NCBI GenBank assembly: GCA_026417735.1
Contig: JAOACR010000012.1
Location: 1-64,000, forward strand
Direction: 5' to 3'
DNA: 64,000 nt
DNA from: Kiritimatiellia bacterium
Lineage (GTDB): Bacteria > Verrucomicrobiota > Kiritimatiellia > PWTM01
Of the stretch, positions 34,781 through 44,102 are shown in pieces; the stretch's first letter is position 1; each line of letters begins with the position of its first letter. Below the pieces are notes generated by a model, which had not been told where the DNA came from, searched no databases, and saw nothing but the letters and a program-made list of their open reading frames with translations. The position numbers and the translations under genes are program-made.

Positions 34781-34823
34781 TTCTCGCACGCACCATGCAG
34801 CGCGTCGCATCGTCCCGTCCGCA

Positions 34824-35678
34824 GTGATCCGCCGCCTTGCCATCCCCGTGGCCGCCACCGTCACCGTGCTCGCGCTGCGGCAGGCCGCCACTCCACCGCC
34901 GCGGCCGGCCTCCCCTTCCCCCCCACCCGCACCCGCGCCGGTTGTGTCCACACCGCCCGCGCCAGCCGCTGCGCCACGCCCCGCCGCCGCCGACACCGAA
35001 CGCTGGAACGCCATCGCCGCGGAGAACGACGCGCTCCGCGCCGCCAACCGAGAAATGGCCGCCGATAACGAACGCCTTCGCCGCCAGCTCGACGACCTCT
35101 TGCGATGGATTCTCGAAAACTTCCAGGGCCGCTACCCCGTCCCCGAGCGCATGGTCGGCCGTCTGGACCTGCCCGCGGTGACGGATGACTTCCGCGTTCA
35201 CGACGACCTGGCCGAGCTCTTGCGACTCACCCCTCAGGAGCGCGCCCGCCTCGATGATGCGTTCCGCAGCGCTCGCGCGATGGCGGAGGCCGCGGAACTG
35301 GCCGTGATGCGCCCCTCGATGCCCTCACCGCGCGAGCTGGTGATCGAAATTCCGCCGCACATCGAGCAGGGCCGCGAGATCCGGGAGCGACTCATCGCCG
35401 CGATCGAAGCCGCGCTCGGTCCACACCGCGCCAGCTGGGCCACCGCCGCCGCCGACCGCGACCTCGACCGCCGTTTCCACGGCTTCGGCGCGGACCACCG
35501 AACGATCCGACTCGAACTGGTCTACCGCGACGACCACGACCAACCGTGGATCCGGATTACTGACGAACGCGCCTCGGTGCTCGGAGAGGGCCAGGTGCAA
35601 CGCCTGTCGCGGGAAATCACCGCGACCACGCTGCCGGCCGAGTACACGCCGTATCTGGAACGGCTGCCCGCCGACTGA
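34824..35678 (+). CDS. Membrane-anchored coiled-coil protein of unknown function
   Basis: A 284-residue protein. Starting at a GTG (34824), it has one N-terminal membrane helix (RRLAIPVAATVTVLALRQA), a Pro/Ala-rich linker of about 45 residues, a short coiled coil (AAENDALRAANREMAADNERLRRQLDDLL) and a C-terminal region of about 190 residues with no known domain. The open frame extends upstream through tRNA-Leu, which cannot be coding, so the start must be after 34780. It may be a periplasmic protein tethered to the inner membrane. The nitroreductase gene follows after 18 bp. Confidence 0.6.
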   Translation: MIRRLAIPVAATVTVLALRQAATPPPRPASPSPPPAPAPVVSTPPAPAAAPRPAAADTERWNAIAAENDALRAANREMAADNERLRRQLDDLLRWILENFQGRYPVPERMVGRLDLPAVTDDFRVHDDLAELLRLTPQERARLDDAFRSARAMAEAAELAVMRPSMPSPRELVIEIPPHIEQGREIRERLIAAIEAALGPHRASWATAAADRDLDRRFHGFGADHRTIRLELVYRDDHDQPWIRITDERASVLGEGQVQRLSREITATTLPAEYTPYLERLPAD

Positions 35679-35696
35679 ACGAGGGAGACCGCGCCA

Positions 35697-36206
35697 ATGG
35701 ACGCGATCGAAGCTCTGCTCACCCGCCGCAGCATCCGCCGGTTCCACCCCGATCCGGTCCGCCCGCACGATGTGGAACGACTGCTGGAGGTGCTGTTCCG
35801 ATCGCCCTCCGCCGGCGACGCGCGGCCGTGGCAGTTCGGGGTGGTGGACCGCCGCGATTTGCTGGACCGCCTCGCGGGCGCGATGCCGAAATGCGAGATG
35901 CTCTCGCAGGCGCCGCTCGCGGTGCTGATCTGCGCGGAGCCGGCGCGCGAGAAAATTCCGGGGTTTTGGCCGCAGGACTGCGCCGCCGCGACAGAGAATC
36001 TCCTGATCGCCGCACACGCGCTCGGCTACGGGGCGGTCTGGATCGGCCTACATCCGGTGGCCGATCGCGAGCGCGCGGTCCGGGAGATCCTCCGCATACC
36101 GGCCACTCTGGTGCCGTTCGCGCTGGTGCCCATCGGCCGCGCCGCGGAAACACCGCCGCCCGATGAACGACGTGATCCCAACCGGATCCACCGAAACGAA
36201 TGGTGA
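35697..36206 (+). CDS. Nitroreductase-family FMN protein
   Basis: A 169-residue nitroreductase: the FMN-binding start LLTRRSIRRFHPDPV, the SPSAGDARPWQF block (FMN phosphate and active-site region) and the C-terminal AATENLLIAAHALGYGAVWIGLHP. It uses NAD(P)H to reduce nitro compounds, quinones or similar electrophiles; the natural substrate is unknown. GGGAGA precedes the ATG. Its last 44 bases overlap the next gene. Confidence 0.92.
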   Translation: MDAIEALLTRRSIRRFHPDPVRPHDVERLLEVLFRSPSAGDARPWQFGVVDRRDLLDRLAGAMPKCEMLSQAPLAVLICAEPAREKIPGFWPQDCAAATENLLIAAHALGYGAVWIGLHPVADRERAVREILRIPATLVPFALVPIGRAAETPPPDERRDPNRIHRNEW

Positions 36207-37386
36207 GCCGCCCGCCTCGCCCGGCGCGGAACGAACGCAGCGCCGCGTGCGTGCGGCCGCGGACGCCCTTCGCGCACTGATCCGCGACTTGTACGACACC
36301 GAGCACGGTGTCGCCGCGCCCGCCGCCCCGCCGCTCGATCTGGCGGTCGTCGCGCGCGTGCACCCCGCCGAGGGCTGGCGCATCGAGTTCGAACCGCCGC
36401 TTGCAGAACAGCTCCGCGACCAGCTCGCCACCCTCGAGGGCCGCGTCGGCGTCTATCGCGAGGGCGCGGTCTACTGCTTTCGTTGTGAATCCGCCGCCTG
36501 CGCCCACGCGGAACCTCCATCGCCGCTGTCGGTGTTCGCCGGCTATGACGCCGTCGGCCTGCCGGAATGGCTCGAACTCTCCCGCTGGCTGCTGGCGCGC
36601 AACGATCCCCGCGCCGCCGACCTCTACAACCCGCCGGCACGACCGTTGGCCGCAACTGCCGCCGGGCGCGAACTCCGCCACCGCCAGCTCCCCGAGTTCG
36701 GCCGCTCCTCCCGCGCCTACTCCATCCTCGGCCAAGTCGCCGCTGGCTACTTCCGCCACACCGGGTCGGAAGACCCCGCCGACCGCTTCGCGCTCACCTT
36801 CCAGGTGGTCGAAACCCTCGGTCCCGGCGCACGCCGAGAACTGCGGCTGAACACGGTCGGCCGGCTGCCCAACAGCGCGCCGCTGGACGAGTGGCTCGTC
36901 GGCGAACGCGGCGTCGCGGTCGCCCGCGCCCGCGAAGCCGCCCGCCGCGCGCTGGCCCAGATCGCGCTCGAGGCCGCCGCCGCGCGCGCCGCCGGCCCCG
37001 CCGCGCTGCGCCGCGCGCTGGCCCGTATCCCCGCGCTCCTGCGCCGCCTCGCCGACTCAATCGAGCGCGGTGAACGCCAGCTCGACCGCCGCACCCGCCA
37101 CGCGGAACGGCGCCGGCGCGAACACCACCGACCCGTCCACAAGGCCTTCGAGGACGCCGCCCAAGCCGGCCCCACTAGCTGGTACAGGGACGAGCGCGCC
37201 GGAACAGTCGTCGTGTGCGGTCCGCAGGGCCGCGCCCACGTGTTCGCAGACGACGGCCGCCACGTCACCAGCTTCGTGCTGCCGCCCGGCGGGGAGGATT
37301 TCCGCGTGCGCACCGCGCGGTGGTCCCCGCTGCCGGAAGAGGATATCGCCCGGCTCCGGGCCGCGATCCGCGGGAGCCAGGTGTGA
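36163..37386 (+). CDS. Conserved-looking protein with a SWIM-like Cys/His motif
   Basis: A 407-residue protein with no family I can name. Around residues 104-115 it has YCFRCESAACAHA, a C-x2-C-x4-C-x-H pattern similar to a SWIM zinc finger (C-x-C-x-n-C-x-H). The middle (about 235-330) is a long Ala/Arg-rich helix. The C-terminal SWYRDERAGTVVVCGPQGRAHVFADDGRHVTSFVL is probably a small beta domain. It overlaps nitroreductase upstream by 44 bp and the hydrolase downstream by GTGA, so the three genes form one unit. A nucleic-acid or protein-binding role is possible. Confidence 0.6.
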   Translation: MNDVIPTGSTETNGEPPASPGAERTQRRVRAAADALRALIRDLYDTEHGVAAPAAPPLDLAVVARVHPAEGWRIEFEPPLAEQLRDQLATLEGRVGVYREGAVYCFRCESAACAHAEPPSPLSVFAGYDAVGLPEWLELSRWLLARNDPRAADLYNPPARPLAATAAGRELRHRQLPEFGRSSRAYSILGQVAAGYFRHTGSEDPADRFALTFQVVETLGPGARRELRLNTVGRLPNSAPLDEWLVGERGVAVARAREAARRALAQIALEAAAARAAGPAALRRALARIPALLRRLADSIERGERQLDRRTRHAERRRREHHRPVHKAFEDAAQAGPTSWYRDERAGTVVVCGPQGRAHVFADDGRHVTSFVLPPGGEDFRVRTARWSPLPEEDIARLRAAIRGSQV

Positions 37387-38270
37387 GGCGCCCTCCCGCC
37401 GGTGTATGGATCCGCCGTCCGGGCGAACTGGTCACCTGGCGCGGCCGATCCGGCCTGCGGCTCGATGGCTTCTACGCCCCCGCACCGCCCGGCGCACCCG
37501 CCGAATTGCCGCTGGTCATCTTCGTGCACGGCATGTTCAGCAACTTCTACCGGTCGCCGCTCAAAGCCGCCTTCCTCGAGGAACTCCCCCGCGCCGGTTT
37601 GCCCATCCTCTCGATCAACAACCGCGGGGCCGACGCCGGCACCACGTCAGAAGTCTTCGAGGCCTGTGAACACGACCTTGACGCGGCCGCGAGCTTCGCA
37701 CGCCGGATCGGACGCCGGCGCGTCGCGGTCATCGGCCACAGCACCGGCTGCCAAAAGGCATTGCACTGGGCCGACCGCCGCCGGGGCCGCGGACTCGCCG
37801 CGATCGTGCTGCTCGCCCCCTGCGACGACTACGCGATCGTCCGGCGCGACCTCGGTGCCCGATGGCAGGCAACACTCGCACGCGCACGCGCAATGGTCCG
37901 CGCGGGACGTGGGGACGAAGTGTTGATCGCCCGCGACCCCATGCGCTTCACCGCGCGACGCTTTCTGAGCCTCGCCGACCCCCGCCGGCGTGAAGCCGCA
38001 CTGTTCCGTTACGATGGCCCGATGCGCGCGTTTCGACGGCTTCGCGTCCCGGTGTTCGCCGCATTCGGCGACCACGAGCCCTACGCAGTCAGTCCGGTGG
38101 CGGAAATGCTCGCGCGCCTCCGCGCGCTCCGCCCCGGCGATGTTCAAACCGCCCGGATCCCCGGCGCGGACCACAGCTTTGCGCCCCGTCAGCGGCAGGT
38201 CGCCCGACTCGTCGCACGGTGGCTGCTGCTCACGGCCGCGGCTCGCGCCCGGAACCGCCCGGCGTTATAA
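37383..38270 (+). CDS. Alpha/beta-fold hydrolase
   Basis: A 295-residue hydrolase starting at a GTG that overlaps the previous stop. The fold is shown by LVIFVHGMFSNFY (oxyanion region), the nucleophile elbow VIGHSTGCQKAL (Ser), the acid in AAFGDHEPYA and the catalytic His in IPGADHSFAP. It resembles DUF1749-type esterases. No signal peptide is seen, so it is cytoplasmic. It ends 31 bp before the DUF1080 gene, possibly in one transcription unit with the polysaccharide genes that follow. Confidence 0.85.
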   Translation: MRRPPAGVWIRRPGELVTWRGRSGLRLDGFYAPAPPGAPAELPLVIFVHGMFSNFYRSPLKAAFLEELPRAGLPILSINNRGADAGTTSEVFEACEHDLDAAASFARRIGRRRVAVIGHSTGCQKALHWADRRRGRGLAAIVLLAPCDDYAIVRRDLGARWQATLARARAMVRAGRGDEVLIARDPMRFTARRFLSLADPRRREAALFRYDGPMRAFRRLRVPVFAAFGDHEPYAVSPVAEMLARLRALRPGDVQTARIPGADHSFAPRQRQVARLVARWLLLTAAARARNRPAL

Positions 38271-38301
38271 GAGAGGCGTCAACGACGGGGAGCAACCTGA
38301 A

Positions 38302-38985
38302 ATGCCGAGACTTCGCTGGTCCATCGCACTGATCGCCGGTGCAACCGCCGTACACGCCGGAAGCGATCCCTACGCGTGGCGCTCAATGTTCAACGGTCGC
38401 GACCTCACCGGCTGGACCAATACCGGCTACGTCCGTCCCGGCCCGATTGTTGCTTACCCGGACCGCCCTCCTCCTCAGCTGCCGACCAACGCGCCCGCCG
38501 GCCCCGCGATCTTCCTTGGCGCGGGCGAGGACCTCACCGGCATCACCTGGACCGGCGAGCTGCCGCGCGTGAACTACGAGGTCCGACTCGAAGCGATGCG
38601 GGTGTCGGGCGGCGACTTCTTCTGCGGCCTCACCTTCCCGGTCGGCACCAATCACGCCACGCTCGTCGTCGGAGGCTGGGGCGGCACCGTTGTCGGCATC
38701 TCCAGCCTCGACGGCATGGACGCCTCCGAGAACGAAACCTCCTCGTTCATGGAGTTCCAGAACGGCCGTTGGTACGAAATCACGCTCTGCGTCTATGAGG
38801 ACCGCCTCATCGCGGACATCGGCGACCGGCGTGTAGTGAATGTGGACATCCGCGGCCGGCGCGTCCACATGCGGGCCGGTGAGATCGAGGAAGGCATTCC
38901 CTTCAGCATCTCCACCTGGCGCACCGCCGGCGCGCTCCGCAACATCCGCATTCGGGCCCTCCCCCCGCCACCCCCCGCGCCATGA
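38302..38985 (+). CDS. Secreted DUF1080 (3-keto-disaccharide hydrolase-like) protein
   Basis: A 227-residue protein with a signal peptide (MPRLRWSIALIAGATAVHA). The DUF1080 start block is WRSMFNGRDLTGWTNTGY, followed by VNYEVRLEAMRVSGGDFFCGLTF and RNIRIR at the end. The fold is a concanavalin-like jelly roll that binds or cleaves sugars. It overlaps the GH28 gene by ATGA. GGGGAG lies 12 bases upstream of the ATG. Confidence 0.85.
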   Translation: MPRLRWSIALIAGATAVHAGSDPYAWRSMFNGRDLTGWTNTGYVRPGPIVAYPDRPPPQLPTNAPAGPAIFLGAGEDLTGITWTGELPRVNYEVRLEAMRVSGGDFFCGLTFPVGTNHATLVVGGWGGTVVGISSLDGMDASENETSSFMEFQNGRWYEITLCVYEDRLIADIGDRRVVNVDIRGRRVHMRAGEIEEGIPFSISTWRTAGALRNIRIRALPPPPPAP

Positions 38986-40379
38986 AGCGCTCGCAGATCC
39001 TGCTCTGCGTGGGGGGCTGCGCGCTCGCGATCCGGGCCACCGCCGACGATGCCCTCTCTGCCGGCACGCGGATTGTGGCGGAGCTCGCCCGTTGTGCCCG
39101 CGAGGGCGGCGGTCGGGTCGTCGTGCCGGCCGGCCTCCACCTCGTTCCGCCGCTCACGCTGCCTCCCAACACCACGCTGCACCTCGCCGACGGCGCGGTG
39201 CTCCGCGGCCTCGCACCCACCAACCCCGCAGCCCTGATCACCGCGCGCGGCGCGACAAACATCGCGATCACGGGGCAGGGCACGATCGAGGGACAGGCCA
39301 CGCTCCCGATCCGCCAGGTTCGCCCGCTCGATCCCCACGCGTTCCGGCCCGTTGCCCATCTCTCGTACGACTGGGACCCCGCCGTCCCGCGCATTCGCCA
39401 CCTCCTCCTCTTCGAGGCCTGCACCAACATCCACATCGAAGGCGTGACGCTGCGCAATGCCGGTTCCTGGACCGTCCGCCTCAACGGCTGCCGCGATGTC
39501 GTTGTTCGAGGTGTGACGATCCGCAATCCCCTCGAAGCCCCCTGCGTGGACGGCATCGACCCCTGTGACACTTCCGATGTGCTGATCGAACGTTGCGACA
39601 TCGAAACTGCCGACGATGCGATCTGTTTCAAGAGCATGCGCCGCCGGCCGATGCGCAACCTCACCGTCCGCGACTGCCGCCTCGTCACCACCTGCAACGC
39701 GATCAAGGTCGGCACCGACAGCGTCGGCGAGGTCGAGGATCTCACCGTCGAGCGCTGCACCGTCGAGGCGATGCCGACCGCCAACGTCTACCGCTGCATC
39801 TCCGGCGTCGCGCTCGAAAGCGTAGACGGCGGCGCCGTACGCCGCATCCGGGTCCGCGGCATGAACATCCGCTATGCCCGCAATGCGCTGTTCATCCGGG
39901 TCGGCCTGCGCCGCCCACGACCCGACCACGAACCGCCCGCACCGCAGCAGCCGGGCGTCGTCGAGGATGTCGTCTTCGAGGAAATCCGCGCGGAGGGCAT
40001 GCGCATCGGCTGCCCCTTCGTCGGCATGCCGGGCCAGCCCGTGCGCAACATCGTGGTGCGCGACGTGCAGCTCACCGTCGAAGGTGGACGGAGCTCGGAC
40101 GCCAGCCCCTTGCGGCCACCGCTGCGCGCAGCCGATTATCCAGAAGCGCTCATGTGGGGCGAGCTGCCCGCCTGGGCCTTCTACCTTCGTCATGTCGATG
40201 GCCTACGCTTCGAGAACGTGCGCATCCACGCGCTCTGTGCGGACGGCCGCCCCCCGCTGGTCCTCGACGACGCCGTGAACGTCACACTCGACGGATTGCG
40301 CTGGGACGGCCAACCCGTCGAACCCCGCGTCGTCACCGACGCGGACGCATCGCCCCCGTCTCCGGAGACCCCCAAATGA
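38982..40379 (+). CDS. Secreted glycoside hydrolase family 28 (polygalacturonase-like)
   Basis: A 465-residue right-handed beta-helix enzyme with signal peptide (MKRSQILLCVGGCALAIRATA). GH28 catalytic acids are found as D190 (PCVDGIDP), D211 and D212 (ETADDAICFKS). The following CNAIKVGTDS replaces the GHG motif of classical polygalacturonases, as in rhamnogalacturonase-like members. It would cleave a pectin-like or other uronic-acid-containing polymer in the periplasm. It is coupled to DUF1080 upstream and to the mutarotase downstream by ATGA overlaps. Confidence 0.88.
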   Translation: MKRSQILLCVGGCALAIRATADDALSAGTRIVAELARCAREGGGRVVVPAGLHLVPPLTLPPNTTLHLADGAVLRGLAPTNPAALITARGATNIAITGQGTIEGQATLPIRQVRPLDPHAFRPVAHLSYDWDPAVPRIRHLLLFEACTNIHIEGVTLRNAGSWTVRLNGCRDVVVRGVTIRNPLEAPCVDGIDPCDTSDVLIERCDIETADDAICFKSMRRRPMRNLTVRDCRLVTTCNAIKVGTDSVGEVEDLTVERCTVEAMPTANVYRCISGVALESVDGGAVRRIRVRGMNIRYARNALFIRVGLRRPRPDHEPPAPQQPGVVEDVVFEEIRAEGMRIGCPFVGMPGQPVRNIVVRDVQLTVEGGRSSDASPLRPPLRAADYPEALMWGELPAWAFYLRHVDGLRFENVRIHALCADGRPPLVLDDAVNVTLDGLRWDGQPVEPRVVTDADASPPSPETPK

Positions 40380-41422
40380 CCGCACCCCACGCAGAAGCCC
40401 GACCTACTCGAATCTCCCGACGCACACTGCTCGGCCAGCTGGGAGCACTGGCGGCAACCGCCCCCCTCGCCGCCCCCGCGCAGACGACCGCCGGAGGTCC
40501 ACCCGGCCGTGACGAACTGGAACTCCGCAACGACCGGTTGCGTCTGATTCTCTCCCCTCGCGACGGCGCCGGCATCCTCGCCTGGGCGCTGCGCCGCGGC
40601 GAGAGCTGGATTGACCTTTACCCCGACGTGCGCGACCCGGTGCTCAAAATGCGCTTCGCAAGCTGGATGATGATTCCGTACTCCAACCGCATCGCGAACG
40701 GCCGCTTCATGTGGGCGGGCCGCGAATACCAGCTGCGCAACGGCGAGAACCACGCCATCCACGGCGACGCGCGCAACCATCCCTGGTCCGTCACCGACCG
40801 CGCGGAGGCCCTCGTGCGCCTCGCGCTCGACACCCGAACACGTCCCGCGTTCAACTGGCCCTGGCCGATGGAGCTGAGCGCGGAAATCCGTCTCGAGGGC
40901 ACCGCGCTGGTGCAGCGGCTGCGCATCGTCAACCGCGGCGACTCGTCCATGCCCGCCGGCTTCGGCTGGCACCCCTACTACCGCCGCGCGCTGACCCGCC
41001 CGGGCGAACCGGTGCGCATCGCCTTCCGCGCCGCCGGCGTCTGGCCGGATCCGGACGGCGACTGTCTGCCCAACGCCCCCCTCGCCCCCCTGCCGCCGGA
41101 TCTGGACTGCGCCGCCGGCTGCCCCGTCCCCACCGACCGCCGCTACGACACCTGCCTCGGAGGCTTCGACGGCCGCGCCTCGATCGAATGGCCGGACAGC
41201 GGCGTGCGCCTCCACTACGAGTGCTCGCCGAACGTCCGCCACCTCGTCTATTTCAACCCCATCGAGCGGCCGGTATTCGCACTCGAGCCGGCCGCCAACG
41301 CGAACAACGGCGTGAACTTGCTGGCGAAAGGGTGGGCAAATCACGGCGTGATTGAGCTGCCCGCCGGCGAAGCGCTCGATGCGGAATTCGTGACCCGCGT
41401 GGAGAGCGGTTCGTCCGCCTGA
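40376..41422 (+). CDS. Aldose 1-epimerase-like protein with Tat signal
   Basis: A 348-residue protein beginning with a Tat signal (ISRRTLLGQLGALAATAPLAAPA) and then a galactose-mutarotase fold (ELRNDRLRLILSPRDGAGILAW, IPYSNRIANGRF, HAIHGDARNHPW, GFGWHPYYRR). The conserved active-site His residues (H-G-D-A and GWHPYY) are present; the base Glu is expected in FALEPAANANNG. It interconverts sugar anomers, here apparently outside the cytoplasm, downstream of the GH28 enzyme whose products it may act on. Confidence 0.86.
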   Translation: MTAPHAEARPTRISRRTLLGQLGALAATAPLAAPAQTTAGGPPGRDELELRNDRLRLILSPRDGAGILAWALRRGESWIDLYPDVRDPVLKMRFASWMMIPYSNRIANGRFMWAGREYQLRNGENHAIHGDARNHPWSVTDRAEALVRLALDTRTRPAFNWPWPMELSAEIRLEGTALVQRLRIVNRGDSSMPAGFGWHPYYRRALTRPGEPVRIAFRAAGVWPDPDGDCLPNAPLAPLPPDLDCAAGCPVPTDRRYDTCLGGFDGRASIEWPDSGVRLHYECSPNVRHLVYFNPIERPVFALEPAANANNGVNLLAKGWANHGVIELPAGEALDAEFVTRVESGSSA

Positions 41423-41456
41423 CCCCTCTCGCCGGCGCGAGACGGAGAACCGCCCG

Positions 41457-42668
41457 ATGAGGCTCGCCGACGACGGCGTCCACCATCTGGTTTACTGCCT
41501 CAACATCCATCCCGGGGAGCGCTGGGCAGACCAGCTGGCCGCCATTGAGTCGTGCTGCGCGCAGCTACGCCGGCGGCTCGCTCCCGGCCGGCCCTTCGGG
41601 CTGGGATTGCGCATCTCCGCGCAGGCCGCCCGCTGGCTCGAGCGGCCCGGCCGCTGCATTGCCGCCCTTCGCCGCCTCACTGAGCTGGGCATGTACGCGG
41701 TCACCATCAACGGCTTCCCCTACGGTCGTTTTCACGGCGGTCCGGTGAAGGAACGCGTCTACGCCCCGGACTGGCGGTCCGACGCACGCCTCGCCTACAC
41801 GCTGCGCCTCGCCCGCATCCTCGCCGGGTGGCTGCCGCCCGACGTCCCCGGCAGCATCAGCACGGTGCCCGGCTCCTTCGGACCATGGGTGCGCCACCGT
41901 GCCGCGATCGGCGCCATCGTCCGCCGCTGGATCGCCGCGGTGCATGCGCTGGACGAACTGCGCCGAACCACCGGCCGCCACATCGCTCTCGCGATCGAGC
42001 CAGAGCCGGACTGCTGGATCGAAACCGCCACCGGCTTTGTCGAGACCTTTGACCGTACCGTGCTGCCCCTCGGCGCCCCGCAGCTCGCGCGCCTGGCCGG
42101 TACCACACTGCCGGAGGCGGAACGCGCGATCCGCCAGCACCTCGGCATCTGCCTCGATACCTGCCACCTCTGGGTAAACCGCGAGTCCCCCACCGACGCG
42201 CTGGCACGATTGCGGCGCGCCGGCATCACAGTCGCGAAGGTCCAGGTCAGCGCCGCGCCCGGCGCGCCGAACACTCCTGCCGGCCGTCGCGCGCTGCGAC
42301 GCTTCGCCGACGACGTTTACCTTCACCAAACCCGCGCCGGCGACGGCCCGCTCGAACGCGCGCGATGGACCGACCTACCCCGGGCGTTGCGCGAACTACC
42401 CGCGCTGCCCGCCCGTTGGACGGTGCGCACCCACTGCCACATTCCCCTCGTCCACGCCCCCGTCGCACCGCTGCGCTCAAGCTCGGCCTCGCTCGACGCG
42501 GAGTTCTGGCGCGCGGCACTCGCGGCGACCGCTGTCTTCGAAATCGAAACGTACACCTTTTTCGCCCTCCCCCGGTCCGTCCGCCGCCACAGCCTCACCG
42601 ATTCCATCGAAGCCGAATATCGCTGGTGCCTGCGGCGGCTCCGCCGCGCGCTGCGCGGGGCAACCTGA
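41457..42668 (+). CDS. EboE-like xylose-isomerase-fold protein
   Basis: A 403-residue TIM-barrel protein matching EboE, the metabolite-traffic protein of ebo clusters: LVYCLNIHPGERWADQLAAI, FGLGLRISAQAARWL, TINGFPYGRFH, LAIEPEPDCWIE and LGICLDTCHLWV. In complete ebo clusters it occurs with EboA, B (TatD-like), C (UbiA-like), D and F and helps move prenylated compounds to the periplasm. None of those partners is here. It sits 34 bp after the mutarotase, so it may have been adopted by a sugar pathway. A weak GAGAAC-type ribosome site precedes the ATG. Confidence 0.75.
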   Translation: MRLADDGVHHLVYCLNIHPGERWADQLAAIESCCAQLRRRLAPGRPFGLGLRISAQAARWLERPGRCIAALRRLTELGMYAVTINGFPYGRFHGGPVKERVYAPDWRSDARLAYTLRLARILAGWLPPDVPGSISTVPGSFGPWVRHRAAIGAIVRRWIAAVHALDELRRTTGRHIALAIEPEPDCWIETATGFVETFDRTVLPLGAPQLARLAGTTLPEAERAIRQHLGICLDTCHLWVNRESPTDALARLRRAGITVAKVQVSAAPGAPNTPAGRRALRRFADDVYLHQTRAGDGPLERARWTDLPRALRELPALPARWTVRTHCHIPLVHAPVAPLRSSSASLDAEFWRAALAATAVFEIETYTFFALPRSVRRHSLTDSIEAEYRWCLRRLRRALRGAT

Positions 42669-42679
42669 GCGCCGCGGCC

Positions 42680-42724
42680 TCCAATCCTTGGACTCCACCG
42701 CGCAGTCCGCTTCCAATCCTTGGA
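42680..42724. repeat. Paired 13-bp palindromes, copy 2
   Basis: Two identical units TCCAATCCTTGGA at 42680-42692 and 42712-42724, again with 32 bp between starts. The core is the reverse complement of the first unit at 10710. The pair occupies the short gap between the EboE-like gene (stop 42668) and the convergent polyferredoxin gene (stop 42748). Spacer sequence is unrelated to the other copies. Confidence 0.8.
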
Positions 42725-42747
42725 CCGCGCGCGACCGCCGCCCGGCC

Positions 42748-43941
42748 TCAGCCCGCCTCGCTGCGCGCCCGCACCACAATCGCGCGTTCCGGCGACACGG
42801 GACACTCCGCCTCACAGGCGCCGCAGCCGGTGCAACGCGCCACCTCGACCACCACGCGGGATTGGAAACCGTCACCAGCCACGCGGATCGCCCCGTACGG
42901 GCACACCGTCTGACAGATCGAGCACTCCCGACCCTGCGAGAGCCAGCAAATCGCATGCCGTACCTCGGCAAGTCCGATCGGCCGCTCCAGTTTCATCGCG
43001 GGTTCCGCAAGCGGCTGCAACGCTCCGCTCGGACACACCTGGGAGCAGCGGACGCACTCCGGTCGGCAGAAGTCCGTCGAGAAGTCCAGCCGCGGCGTCA
43101 GCCACGATGTCCAGCCCGCACTGTCGCCGCCAGCATCGGGGCGGATGATCCGCGCGGGACAGACGCCGACACATTGACCGCACCGCAGGCACAGCGCCCG
43201 GAATTCCGCCTCCGGCACCGCACCCGGCGGCCGCACCGGCCTGCGACCCGAGCTTCCGTCGTGGCGTGCCAGCACACCACCAACGATCCCAACGCCAAAC
43301 CCGCCCAGTCCGACCAATACTCGCCGGCGGGACAGCCCCGCCGTCGAACCCCGCAGCGGCGCAGCTGACGGCCGCACCAGATCCTGCAGCGCCCCGAGCG
43401 GACACACCGACGCACACCACGCGCCCGGCCGGATCAACGATATGAGCAACGGTAGTCCCAGACTCACCGCCGAAAGCGCCAGCGCTCCGCTACGCATCCA
43501 GATCAGCCGGCCTGCCGCACGCGAGATCACCAGCGGATCCAGCCATCCCCCCCACGCGAGGCCGGCCGCCGCCATCCCCATGCTGGCGACCAGTACCGTC
43601 AAGCCAACCACGGGTGACCACTGCCGCCCACGCGCGCCCGGCCGGCGAGACGCCAGGTCCAACAGCGGCCCGAGAGGACACGCCCACCGGCAGATCGCCC
43701 GCCGCCGCATCGTCGCCCACACGGCCAGCGGTACCGCCACCCAAAGTGACCCCAGAAGCCGGCGGCTCGCGAGCGCCGCGACCGCCCCCGCATACGGGCT
43801 GGCCGCCGACGCAACCCGCGCCGCCAGCTCCGGCAGACCGGGCCACGCCAGCAACACCCACACAGCCAGTACCGCCCACCGCACATCTCGCCGAGTGCGA
43901 TGCGCCGCCGGGCTGCGCTGCCAATTCGCCGATTCGTTCAT
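42748..43941 (-). CDS. Membrane polyferredoxin, NapH/NapG-like fusion
   Basis: A 397-residue protein. The N-terminal half has about four or five membrane helices and two NapH-type motifs, CRWACPLGPLLDL and CASVCPLGALQDL. An internal SRRRVLVGLGGFGVGIVGGVL then resembles a NapG Tat signal and leads into a soluble part with four Fe-S motifs: CLRCGQCVGVCP, CVRCSQVCPSGAL, CSICQTVCPYGAI and CTGCGACEAECP. It looks like a quinol-linked electron carrier to the periplasm. It diverges from the spermidine-synthase-like and radical SAM genes and probably supplies them or a partner with electrons. The ATG at 43941 follows GGAGCC. Confidence 0.82.
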   Translation of the reverse strand: MNESANWQRSPAAHRTRRDVRWAVLAVWVLLAWPGLPELAARVASAASPYAGAVAALASRRLLGSLWVAVPLAVWATMRRRAICRWACPLGPLLDLASRRPGARGRQWSPVVGLTVLVASMGMAAAGLAWGGWLDPLVISRAAGRLIWMRSGALALSAVSLGLPLLISLIRPGAWCASVCPLGALQDLVRPSAAPLRGSTAGLSRRRVLVGLGGFGVGIVGGVLARHDGSSGRRPVRPPGAVPEAEFRALCLRCGQCVGVCPARIIRPDAGGDSAGWTSWLTPRLDFSTDFCRPECVRCSQVCPSGALQPLAEPAMKLERPIGLAEVRHAICWLSQGRECSICQTVCPYGAIRVAGDGFQSRVVVEVARCTGCGACEAECPVSPERAIVVRARSEAG

Positions 43942-44102
43942 CACACGATCCGCGGCTCCGCTCCGCCGCGGGGCTCCCGCAGTGGTGGCGCCCAGCGGGT
44001 GCTGCCACACTGTCGAACATACGTCAGCGCCACACACCCCGCCAACGCGCGCGCTGTTCGCAGGACCCCCCGCATGAACGAAGGCCGCACACTCCGGAGC
44101 GA

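Noticed and set aside
34692-34823. N-terminal extension of the coiled-coil membrane protein
   Set aside because: This part of the frame is the tRNA-Leu gene, so translation must begin after 34780.
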